Shown here: positions 39,931-50,912 of the stretch, in pieces
Numbering within the stretch: position 1 is the stretch's first letter
How the letters are laid out: the number at the start of each line of letters is the position of its first letter
Origin: Carallia brachiata
Taxonomy: Eukaryota > Streptophyta > Magnoliopsida > Malpighiales > Rhizophoraceae
Direction: 5' to 3'
DNA length: 64,000 bases
NCBI GenBank assembly: GCA_021464245.1
Contig: JADCRB010000064.1
Location: forward strand, 2,549,044-2,613,043
Notes under the pieces: model-generated
What the model was told of the DNA's origin: nothing
Databases searched by the model: none
The model's input: the letters and a program-made list of their open reading frames with translations, nothing else
Position numbers and translations under genes: made by a program

Positions 39931-42876
39931 TTATTCCACCTTTTTTCCAGCCTTGTTGCCAAGGTCAGCCGCAGCTTGAGCTGCACGGGTCAGAGCATCC
40001 GAAACCCAGAGGGCTCCCTTGGCGAAGTAGCTGCTGTTGACAAAAGCATGACCAGCTGCCATGGCAGTTCTCCCGGTAAAAGTAGCTACAGCTACGGCTG
40101 CTGTCCCAGTAACTGATGCAGCTGATTTAGTGATTTCACGAACATGGTACTTATCGTCCACATATTTTACAGTTTCCATGCTGCATTTATCTTGTCAGTG
40201 AGCCCAATATTTTTGCTAATCTCAGCAACCTTGGCTGCTGCAGCGGCTGAGACATGGTGGGATTCGTCAAAAGCTTTGGCCCTGACCAATGCGTCTTTAC
40301 CCAAATCATATCCCTTGGCCAGCATTGTTTTCACAACTTCTTGAGCCACAGTTACGGCTTCCCCGGGAGTAGAAATGAACTGGTTCACGTGAATCCCCTG
40401 CTAAGTTTTTCAGGGTATACAGTTCAAAAGAAAAGCTGAAATCTTGACCAAAACTACTAAAAATTTCATGTCATTATCACCTAAAGCTTAAATCTTGGCT
40501 ACAGCTAACAGTGACAAAAGTCAAATGTAGCGCATCCTGAAGGAAAAAGCCAGCAGAATAAAAAAATAAAAACCTTGAAACTATGAAAAATTTTCATGCC
40601 AAATTCCAAGTTGTGGAGGCCAACAATTGCACAACCTTATGTGATAATGGGTTTTGAAAGAGCAATTGGTGCATACCAATGAGCCGGCATTATCTTGAAC
40701 CTTCCAAGGAACAGAATCATCTATAGGTTATCCAGGGTGTAATGCATACTCGTTGATCCACAATTGTAGCTCCCTGAAATATTTAGAACATATCTACGTC
40801 AACTGCTGTGCAAAATGCCAGAATGCCAGGGGGCGAGATATGTGTAAGGCTGGCTATTACCAGGAAAGACTTGAAAAGGAAACATTCATTATAGTTGACA
40901 TGTGCTTAAATCATAACAATGACCTTGCTCACGTAGATTGATGAAAAGAAAAACTTTACACACTTGAATAGAAAATTTTAAGCTTTTCACTAACTATAAT
41001 AAAAATTTCTAATCAGCACAGATTTTTATCAATGGGTATGCTAGAATCACCATTTTCCATAACCTATACAAGTATGTTAAGGAAGTTCAAAATTAAGAAG
41101 CCGTGGTGCAGACTTCATACTGTCAACCTTGGGTTGTGGTGTTCCCAATGGATTTGCACTACGAAAGATTGAAACCCTGGTCCAGAATTAATTTTTATCG
41201 ACAAATACATTAGAATCACCTCTGTTCCATAATCTACACTCATATCATATAAAAAGACAAAGCTAAGAAGCCATGGTGTAGCTAAGGCCTGATCAGACTA
41301 GCGACTGGAACCCATCTATTTGACAGGTGAGCATACAATAGACGTTAGAAAAGGGATATCAATATTTTTTTTTTAATCTAAATTTTAAATTTTTTTACAT
41401 TTGACTCCTAAACGTTTTTAACATTTCATTTAAGTTAAACCTTTTGATTTCATATTACATCAGTCCTTTTAAGTTACAAAAAGTGGTCAATCGATTAATA
41501 AATAAGTTTAACTTAATAAAAATCATTTAAAAAGGTTAAATACATGAATTAAATATTTTTTTCATCAACAAAATATTCACATTAAATATTTTTTTAATCA
41601 ACTAATATACGAATTAAATAGATAATATGCATATTTTTTTTATAGAAAAGACATTCAATTCATATATTTAATCTTTTTTTAAATAATTTTTTGTAAAGTT
41701 AAAATTATTTTTTAATAGATTGGTCATTTTGTAAACAAGGGACTGATTTGGTAGAAAATCAAAAGGTTCAAAACTCAAATAAAATGCAAAATTTAAATTC
41801 AAATGTAAAAACACTTAAAGGTTTATGACTAAAAATATTGATATTTCCGTTAGAAAATGTGAAAGCCTTATCATACACAGAGAATAAAAACCTTCACTGT
41901 TACGAAGGTATGGAGAACCATATGCCAAACTGTCAATAATCCAAAAGAGTTAAAAAAAGATTTGTCTGGGGAAGGGAAGGAACCAGAACCACCGAGGAAC
42001 TACAATTGAGGTACTCACTTTCTTTGTAAAGGTTCAATAGCAACTTACACTGAGCAGTACGGCAGTTTGCAGAGCATAGCCATCTACAAATGTCACATAT
42101 GCAGTACAGGCATATTCTCCAGATCTGATTTCATACAGAAGCACCCGTTAAATCAATTATGATCAAGGTAACGTACATATATGAGATTGACATTGCAGTA
42201 CACAGTTGGAAACACTGGGGAAGCTCTACAATTATCTGCAATTAGGTAAGAAAGCGCATTCAATAATTCACATCTTTACTGTCTTAAATTAACACAATGA
42301 TGCAGTCCTTTACTCTTCCATAGTTTCAAAAAAGAGTTGAATACATAAAAAGAAACAAATGGGGAACTCAGATTTTTTATTGTCACCAATTATATCACAG
42401 AAGTAACTCAAATTCAACTCTGCACAACAGCGGGCACTGAACAAACCAGTTTATCATTGAAACAAACAATTTCTTTGCAGTCTTTGAACTGCAGTATTGT
42501 TAAGTTAGTGGCAATATGTTTGAAACATCAATTCTAGATTTACACCTCATCCCACCTCAAAGTTTTGATCGCAATACGTGACTAAAAATAAAAGTTAACT
42601 TGAGTCGTTAGACAGACTTTTCTTTTGACCAGTAAGAAATGCAACATTGGCTCATCATCAGCTAAGCAAGTGGTTGCCACTATAAAATACAATTACAAAG
42701 TGAAATGAACGGTGCAGTCATATTTGTAAACAGAAATAGGGAATATTAACAAACAATACCTGATGATTTCAACATGCTCAATCGCCCCACAGTGTGCAAA
42801 AAAATTCATCCACATCCTTCTCTGTTGCTTTAGGAGACAGGCTTGTAACTTCAACAGTATACCCACCAGGATACAT
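39931..42876 (-). CDS. BPA1-like RRM protein (binding partner of ACD11 type), three frameshifts
   Basis: RRM protein of the family containing BPA1, which binds the lipid-transfer protein ACD11 in Arabidopsis immunity and cell-death control. Exons: 42760-42876, 42049-42124, 40677-40773 and 39931-40397. The RRM is MYPGGYTVEVTSLSPKATEK, then EHVEIIR, EYACTAYVTFVDGYALQTAV and GATIVDQRVCIT. The C-terminal part has family motifs PGEAVTVAQEVVKTMLAKGY, DALVRAKAFDESH, IGLTDKINA, VKYVDDKYHVREITKSA and ALTRAAQAAADLGNK. Three single-base changes break the frame: an extra base in an A7 run (42798-42804), one extra base near 40725-40735, and a missing base near 40180. After correction each exon has exactly the length the splice phases require, giving about 251 residues, normal for the family. 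As it stands no full product can be made; this is either a recent pseudogene or assembly error. Intron 2 carries a Mutator-like element. Confidence 0.8.
41353..41848. mobile_element. Mutator-like MITE with perfect 9-bp target-site duplication
   Basis: The ends read GGGATATCAATATTTT and, on the other strand, GGAAATATCAATATTTT. The similarity continues imperfectly inward for about 130 bases, for example CCTTTTGATTT and ATCAGTCC in both arms. GTTAGAAAA occurs directly before (41344-41352) and directly after (41849-41857), a 9-bp duplication typical of Mutator-superfamily insertion. The element is 496 bp and non-coding, so it needs a transposase from elsewhere. It lies inside the second coding intron of the BPA1-like gene. 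Confidence 0.85.
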
Positions 42877-44314
42877 GGTGTTGTATTCATAAAAGAAAAA
42901 GCTGGATGCAGGAAAACCTATTTGAAGAGCTATAAATACAGATTCAGCAGCCTGCCACAAAATGGTAGATTAAATTTCTGCCAATCATTATCACTCAATC
43001 CAACAATCTACAGAGATAATGCCATTTCATCAATTTACTAGGTGCAGAAAAGGACATTTTTTTTTTTAGAGAACAGCCAAGATAAGGGAAATACAAGAAT
43101 GAGACAATATTCATTATCATCTTGTATCAGCCATGCTCTGCCTTATGATCCTAAGGCCCATAACCCTTAGTGGTCCCTCAGATAACCCTTTTCTGCACAA
43201 AACGAATTCCAAAGAATCACAAGATGCTCCTATCAGTAAAATCAGTACAATTGGTTCCTTCAACTGCAAACTCCATTTTTTACGACAAATTGACCTGTTT
43301 ATTTTAATAAACCGATTCTAAAATGCTTTATATCTGCAAAAGCAGATACTGTGACACAAACAATAATTGGAAAACAGAACGTCAAGATCAGTTAAATTCA
43401 TGATAAAGTTGCTTCCCTTCTGTTAAAGCAATAATCTTGAATGACCCCCTAAGAATTCCCAGGCCACCATCATGACTCGAGTAACGCTAAATGATAACTT
43501 CTATTATAAAAGATTGAAAATTTCAATTCAATAGTGAAAGCTGGAAACAGATTGAAGTTCGAATAAACGCAAGATTGTCTGTCAAGGCTTAAGCCAAAAA
43601 CCCATTAAGGAGAAGCAACTTTAAGGTTGTCACAACACAAATTAGCAGCAACATGATTCTCTAAATGCAAAATTGACCACAACAAAGTTCCTATAATAAG
43701 AAAACTTTAGAAGGAACTAAGAAAAGTAACTACTGGCTTTCACAAATTTTTTAAAAAAAAAAAAAAAGAAGAAGGAAAAATCCCAATTAAAACAAAAGCG
43801 TACATAAATATGTTAAACTGGGTATCGAGAAGTATGATAATTAAACAACCATTTTCATTGTCAACTAACTAAACAACTATTGATACTCACGATTCAGTTC
43901 ACATTCGTTTACCGGAAAAAGAGTAGAGAACATCCAAATACATATGCCTGGGACGAAAATTGCAAGTAAAGATTGCCCTTTTTCGTTCTTTTTTTTTTTC
44001 TGACGCCTGAAGCTGACCAGAGATTGGAAAAGCTCATAAGATAGAGAGGGTTGTTTGTTGTTGGTGGCAAGGAACGAGCAATGCCACGTATTATTACACG
44101 TGGGGCTATCAGTTTCTCACTCACTCCCACGTAATTATATTTTGATATGTATTGTCTTATCAAAAAAAAAAAAAAAAGGGTTTTGATTTGTATTGTACCA
44201 CCATCATTTTGGTTTATTTGTTAAATTTTGGATTATTTGTTGAGAGATTTCGTTTGTATTATTAAGTTGCATACTTGAATTTTTGTTAAGACACTACTAA
44301 CTAGTTGTTATTTT

Positions 44315-44590
44315 TAGAAAGTTTTTGTATTTTTCATATATAATATCACAGAAGAAATTATATAATATAATAAAAAATTAAAAAAAAATTATATATCACA
44401 AAAAATTATATTATATGTAATTAATTATTAAAATTTTTTAATACCTTGTTATGACGTGTCAAAAAAATAAGACGAATAACTAGTTATTAAAAGTTAAATT
44501 TTTTTTACATATATTATAAATTTTTTTAACACATTATATAATTTTTTCTATCTCATTATATATCTAAATATAAAAATTTTGAAAAAGTAC
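44315..44590. mobile_element. Candidate AT-rich foldback element
   Basis: TTTTTGTATTTTTCATATAT near 44322 and the reverse complement of about 44500-44580 (TTTTTATATTTAGATATATA) are alignable for about 75 bases, including AAATTATATAAT in both. The interior is AT-rich and non-coding. Low complexity limits confidence. Confidence 0.35.
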
Positions 44591-44975
44591 GGTCTCTTAA
44601 CTTTTCCCTTTTGCTATGGTGTTGGTATAGTTAATTGTATAGAATTGTTGAAATAATTTAATAATTTTTACTGAATCTTAAAAATGTATTTTTCTTATAA
44701 TTTAACAAATCTTATCTACTATACGCGTTAAAGCGTCCCAATCCTCTATAACGAATGGGATTTATTGAGTGCCGCCTTACTTTCGCTATCTTTTCGCACA
44801 AAAGAAAAACTTTTATGATTTATTTTGTTTTTGCTTTTTTTTAAAAAAATTCTTTACGGAATTAAGCAAGTACGGTATGATGAGCTTGGATTATTAATCC
44901 CAACTGAAGAAAAATTTTGGATTATTATGAGTGCCAGTGGCGCATTTTTATTCCTACCCTCTTCTACCTCAACGT

Positions 44976-45600
44976 AGTTTTAAATATCAGACCTATACGA
45001 TCAGTCAAATTAAAAAATTGGTGAATTGAAAGTTAGATTCGTGCAGTTTTATTATAAAATTAGGGTCAGAAACAAATCGTTTGAAAATCGTCTGAACTGG
45101 CCTGAACCGACTTGAATCGGTGACCCAAAAATCAGTAAATCGGATGGTTCAGTATTGACCTACATTGTTCTCTAAAATAACGTCATATTATGATTTTTTC
45201 TTTTTTTCATTAAAAATAAGGGTAAATCACACTTATTTATATTAATAAGAAATATAACATTTTTTGATTATATGTTGACTCTATGATATTTTATTTTTAA
45301 ATACGAATATTATATTAATAACTTTATAATATTTTGTTTCTGATATATATATTCTATTGATTTATTTAATTAAGAAATTATCTTAAATATCATATATTTT
45401 AATTTTATTTTAATTGTGAGTAGACTCATATTTTTTTTTATAATTATACTGATTGTTTGTTATTAAAAAATAATAAATTATAAGTATTTATTAAATAAGA
45501 ATTAACTCGTCGATTTAACAGTTGAGTTTCCGTGGTTGAATTGTTAAACCACTAATTCAATTTTTTTGCCGGTTCAATAACCGGTCCAATTTTAAAAACT
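44976..45600. mobile_element. CCGGTT-rich non-autonomous DNA transposon, copy 2
   Basis: The left end AGTTTTAAATATCAGACC and the reverse complement of the right end AGTTTTTAAAATTGGACCGG form imperfect terminal inverted repeats. The subterminal regions carry GAACTGGCCTGAACCGACTT on the left and CCGGTTCAATAACCGG on the right, as in the 29642-30146 copy. The interior is AT-rich with no coding potential. Confidence 0.6.
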
Positions 45601-47689
45601 TGCGCTTCAAAAAAAGAAAACAATTTTTGTTGTCCAGATGAAAGGTAGGTCGATATTGAAAATCACCCATTGACATGCTCGTTAATTCTCCTCCTGCCCA
45701 AGCAGCTCACAACATTTCTAGAGACAAAAAAACATAGCTGTGGGAATTTAAAGTTAAGTCGTGAAAAAAAAAAAAACATTGAAATATTACTAGACAAGTA
45801 TTTCCAATGGTCTGTTTCCAAAATCAAAATGCACATGGTAAATGTTATGATTCAGATACGCGCAACCGGGAATTCACAATTAACATTGGCTATGAATTCA
45901 CAATTAACAATTTGTTGCTTAAGTTAAAATTTGGTCATTTCCGTCCATCAAAAAGTTTTGTAATTTCCTAATTTTTGTTGGGTTGGCACGAGGCATGCTC
46001 ATATTATATTTTAAAATACTCTAATTTCGACAGCCAATGAAATTGAGGTGAATAGCCAATGAAATAAGTTGGCTTGAAATTTTTTAATGAACAAAATAGA
46101 AAATAATTATACATCACTTATTTATAAAAAAATTGAATAACGGGAAAAAAAATTTATATAGTAAACATCAATTAAATGTGAGATAAAGACTTTATTTTTT
46201 ATGTTGTTTTTGTTGGGCTTGGTCTACGATTGTGGATTCATGTCGTTGGATCCCAAAATTATATATCATTTGCAAGCCCTCATGTTTGCTGGGTTTGAGT
46301 TAAAATATTGAGACGGGAATTTTTTTTTGGGCCTCGACTATAAGCTTGAAATGGAGAACTTTGTTTGGGCCCATGCAGAAGGAGTACAATACTAGGCCGC
46401 CCAAAGGATTGTTGTTTGGACCTGGACTACAAATTGTACAACCTTATGACGGGCCTGGCAGCAGTCCACTCAGAGAATGACTACGTTCAACCATCTGAGC
46501 CAAAATTGAGGGTAAGTAATTTAGCCCATTACAAATTCAGCTCTAGTAGCCCAGTTTCTTCCATGTCAATCACCAACTCATGCGACATTTTTTTTTTTTG
46601 TGATTATGGCTTTTTTTTGGCGATTTCTAAAGGTCTTCGTACCATAACCTCGACCCATTTTTAATTAAGAAAAATTTATTGGATACGTAATTATGAAAGT
46701 GCGATAGATTTGAATTATTAGATCATAAAAATATATTAAATTTAAAAAATAAAAAATAGATAAATTATTGGATATCGTTGAATTAACTACATATTTTTTT
46801 GTAGACCGCACTAAATATGTCCACACATTCTTACTCTTTATAATTTTGACCCAACAAAATAAAAATATCGCTTCCAACTAGTTTTAGGAGACAATAAAGT
46901 CATAAAATATCCATCACTTGTTTTTTTTTTTCACTCATTTCTTTTTGCTAATGTTTAGCCTTTAGACTTCAAATCACCTTTGGTGTCAACTGAAATTAGG
47001 TTCATGTGAACAATCATTATTTCACATGGGTTTAATTCACGATTTTTATTCCTATCATGTTTCATTAAAATTAAAAGTAACAGTAAGTGACTTAATTTAA
47101 GTAATTTAAAATAATTATATATTTTGATCAACAGTTTCCAATCACAATTTATCTATTTTTAATTTTTTTAAAAAATTTAATTATCTAATAACATATATCA
47201 CTTTAAAATTATTCTAAATTATTTAAACAAAATCACCATTCTAAATTAAATCCTGTTTGTCAGGATTTTTCTCCATTTGATTCTTTATCGGTCCTGGAGG
47301 CAACCTGCTTCCCGACAAATCCAACTTGCTTTGCGAACGAGACAAAATGTTGAGGGATAGAACTCAAATTGCCTCACGCTATAAGAAGGGCTTTCCGTCT
47401 CTTTTGCATACAAAATATTAATAGTTCTTTTGTCTTCTTTGCAAACTTCTAATAAATTCATCGGAATCAAGTTGAGGCACAAGTAAACATGGTGGGCTTT
47501 CAGAAAATGTGACTTCTACTGCCCAGCAACGTGCCACTAAAGTCAGTACGCGTGATACATGTAATTCCTTTGTTGTTTTTTTATTTTATTTTGTTTTAGT
47601 TGTTTTTTTTTCTTTGCTTGTGGTGACCTCACAAGTAGTTCCAAATCGAAGAAACCACGGAAATGTAGAAAGAGTGAGATGCGATATCA

Positions 47690-47825
47690 ATGTATTATAA
47701 TTGATTATTTTTATAACAAGACACTTAATGTTTGTAATAAAAAATAAATAAAAAATAATTTTACTTTTTGTTGCAAACAACAAGTGTGTCTTATTGCATA
47801 AAAAAGCAATTAATTTATTTCACTA
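47690..47825. mobile_element. Foldback MITE, about 135 bp
   Basis: The left arm (AATTGATTATTTTTATAACA, then AGACAC, then TTTGTAATAAAAAAT) pairs with the right arm, whose reverse complement reads AATTGCTTTTTTATGCAATA, then AGACACAC, then TTTGCAACAAAAAGT. It is a near-perfect hairpin without coding capacity. It resembles the element at 53807-53980. Confidence 0.55.
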
Positions 47826-49044
47826 TTTTCTGCATCTATCTATGTAATTTGACTCATTCCAAATTTCTTGCTTACTTATGTGTATTATAAAGGTTTCCTG
47901 TCTACCCATTGAGCCAATTAAATGTTTTTTTTTTTTTTTGGGTTATAACAGAAATTGAAAAGTTAAAAAATAAGAATAAGATTACTAAAACTCAAGCACA
48001 TAATCAAGAGGTCTTAGAAGAGTATTCAACTAATTATGGTAAAAACACCTTTTTTTTTTTTTGTTTTTGGGTTTTGACCCCGTAACTTCATACTAGTTTT
48101 CCGCTTTTGGTTCGAAAAGGGCCTTTATAACGATCAACAACCACCATGGCCTTGATCAACATTTTCTGAAAGTGCCTCTGACTAATTATCAACCTTCAGC
48201 TTTCCCTTCCACCTGGATTGACCTTAGTGAACAAATCAGTAATCAGAGTCCTAAACGTGGCTTTTCGCGGGCAAATCGTCTTTGACCTGATGAAAATTAC
48301 AAAAAAGAGCTAATGATCATATAGAGTTGATGGCACGTCTCTGTCAATTCCCTCTTTTTTAACAATAGCTATAGGGCTAAAATTTTGGCCATGATGGTCC
48401 AAAATCAAGATTTATGGCATACTGCCCCACTTTCATACAAATAAAGAAACAAATTCTTCTTCATTACTGTGCAGTAACCCACCAAATTTTCCCATGTATA
48501 AAAAAGCTTGCGGTAACCACCATAGATTTGCCGTTCAGTATTATCTTAGATACAATGTCATTTTCAATGACCAATATTGTCTTTCAAGTCTAGACCTGGT
48601 ATTTATTAGTCACGGGACTTGTTAACAAAGTTTAGTCCTTTTCTGTTGTTTTTGTCGTTTAGAAAATTTTTATTTTGTGGACGTGAAGGAGCTTAATTTC
48701 TGCTCCCATGCAAAGCAACTCCCGTTTGATGGCTATTAAGCTTCTTCTCAATTATTGTGTCCCGCAAAATGCTGAAGTTAAATTACCAGAAGTTAGTCGA
48801 TATGAAAATTTCTAGCACGATTGTTTGAAATTTTCCTTGTTCAGGAAAACAATAATGATGGGGGAAGGCATGTGCAATGAACTTGTTAATGGCTACAATG
48901 AAATTTTAGTACCTTTTTTTTTTTTTTCTGAGCTGTTTTGCCATAATTTTCCATCACAAACTCTACGAAAGCTTAGGCGCAGAGAAAATTTTAAGGTAAA
49001 TGTCTAGATGCTTTGAAATTGTTTTGATTCCTCTTGCAAAGTCC

Positions 49045-49045
<1 letters not shown>

Positions 49046-49093
<48 letters not shown>
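49046..49093. repeat. (GT)n microsatellite
   Basis: About 23 uninterrupted GT units. Confidence 0.9.
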
Positions 49094-49094
<1 letters not shown>

Positions 49095-49645
49095 TTTGAC
49101 CAGCTAATAAAGCAGAAGCTAAACTGACTGATAATGGAGACAAATCAAATGTAAGCAATATTAGTCTTCTATCAAATCGGAATCCTATGGTGATTTAGTC
49201 TTTTATGCTGACATTAGACAAATTGATCCCCACTTACCGACAAATGCAATGGGTTAATTTAGATTCTCATTTTGGGTCTGTTCTCCACGAGTGGACGAGA
49301 CTTTAACCATATATTTCTTGTAGATTCATGCTTCATAATATCCTAGTGTTAGTGTCAACTTCTTTCACTGTCAAAAGAAAAAAAAAAAAAAAACTCTCTT
49401 TCAACTTTTTCTGTTAGAATCAACGTAGTCTCCATACATAATATATGGGCTTTGCTAGTGCAAGTCCTTTTTTTATTATAAAGCTTAATTACATGCATAA
49501 TACTGCCTACCCACATGGCATATGTCTTAGAAAACACTCTAAACCCATGTTTGATCTAGTGATCAATTTAAAACCCTGATTAATATAGGCAAATTAAGTT
49601 ACACAGATAATTATATTTTAAGTAATAAAAAGGGGGGCCCCATTA

Positions 49646-50586
49646 TTACATAATTAAACTCCTTATAATGGCCGCTTCAGGACTATCAGAATCAACGGTA
49701 GCCAAAAGCTGAGACAATCGCTCGCTTAAGTCATCCACCTCCTTATGCAAGTTCCTGATGTAGTTGCAGGTTTCTTGTAGAACCTTGGAAGCGGATACCT
49801 TCACAGTTACAAAAAGTCAAACTCATTAAGCAAATAGTCTTTTGTCTTATAAAAAGGAACCCCTCACTTTCAGTATAGTCCTCCTGCTGTGCAGATTTCA
49901 ATTTAATCATTTAGTACTATAGGACGCTAGGACATATATATTGACTCAACTTAGGTGTACATGTACAAAGGCATAAAGATGAGTGTGGCTTTTTTGAATG
50001 GTCCAACAACGTGACCGTTTTGGTCAAAGAATTAACAACCAGACCCATATCGAAAAGCACTTTCCCTTGATGGCCGGGGTCACACTTTAGAATTACTTGA
50101 ATTAGGGAGATGAGAGAACGTGAGACAGAGTGGTGTCTCGACGTTTTTGTCAAAGAATATTAAATCTCTCTCTAATAGTGTGTATGATTCGGAGAGCACA
50201 ATTTATTTTGTTATTATCATTATTATAACTGTAATGTAGAAATGTTCATCATGTTACTATTAGTAGTGCTACAAAATGCACCATTATACCAATTAAGCAT
50301 TACAATTTTCGACCCCCATTAACCTTCTTTCACAAGATTCGAAGCCCATAATTCTTGAGAAACACCCAACAAAGATAAAAAAAAAAAAAAGAATATTGGA
50401 CGAACAATGAGTCATAAATGCCATTAGCATACCTCAGCCCGCTAGCAATGAGAGGGTATAAAGTACCTTATCGGAGCGCCTGTGGCGGATTTCAGGCAGA
50501 AGCTGGCGTAATTTGGAGACAAGTTCAATGATCTGTTCATCACTGATTCTGGGAGCACTTGACTGCCTTGACCTTCTGCTAGACAT
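49646..50586 (-). CDS. PRE: PRE1/PRE5-type atypical (non-DNA-binding) HLH protein
   Basis: A small antagonistic HLH protein of the PACLOBUTRAZOL RESISTANCE family. These lack the basic DNA-binding residues and sequester other bHLH proteins (IBH1 type), promoting gibberellin- and brassinosteroid-driven cell elongation. Exon 1 is 50467-50586 and exon 2 is 49646-49798, with borders GATAAG|GTACTT and GTGAAG|GTATCC. The product has 90 residues, near the usual 92-93. It begins [20 protein letters not shown], helix 1 is [14 protein letters not shown], the loop is HRRSDKVSASK, helix 2 is [20 protein letters not shown], and it ends AAIIRSLIM. The short exons hide it from single-frame scans. A (GA)n tract at 50869-50908 lies in the likely leader. 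In Arabidopsis PRE5 lies beside ABCB19 and a glutaredoxin gene, as here. Confidence 0.95.
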
Positions 50587-50865
50587 CCTTATTATACACG
50601 GACTGTCTCTATTTTTTGTTCTTTACAATTCCAAAGGCTCAATGAAAGAGTGAATTGAAATAAGGCTCTCAAATGGGAAGTTACAATTAAGCTGTATATA
50701 TATACATGGAAATACTAGCAATGATATAGTCTGAAGAAGAAGAGTGGAAGAAGTAATGGAAAGAAGAAGGGGACTAATTTGTGTTAGATATAGGAGGGTA
50801 TGGAGGAATGGAGAAAGTGATAAGAGAGTTATAAAGAGGAGGAGGACCACAAAGCAATTGAGCTG

Positions 50866-50868
<3 letters not shown>

Positions 50869-50908
<40 letters not shown>
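50869..50908. repeat. (GA)n microsatellite upstream of PRE
   Basis: About 19 GA units some 290-320 bases before the PRE start codon; a second GA-rich tract is at 50993-51023. Such tracts (CT on the coding strand) are common in plant 5' leaders. Confidence 0.8.

Positions 50909-50912
<4 letters not shown>

Larger units (their letters stand above)
42877..49645. other. Gene-poor stretch between the BPA1-like and PRE genes
   Basis: 42877 to about 44100 is probably leader, leader intron and promoter of the BPA1-like gene; a G-box-like ACACGTGG is near 44096-44103. Beyond it are transposon remnants (44315-44590, 44976-45600, 47690-47825), AT-rich dispersed repeats (46700-46850, 47095-47235) and a (GT)n microsatellite at 49046-49093. 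No gene is recognised. Confidence 0.5.

Noticed and set aside
47285..47482. 65-residue minus-strand frame in a slightly GC-richer patch
   Set aside because: No domain character, splice context or similarity I can recognise.
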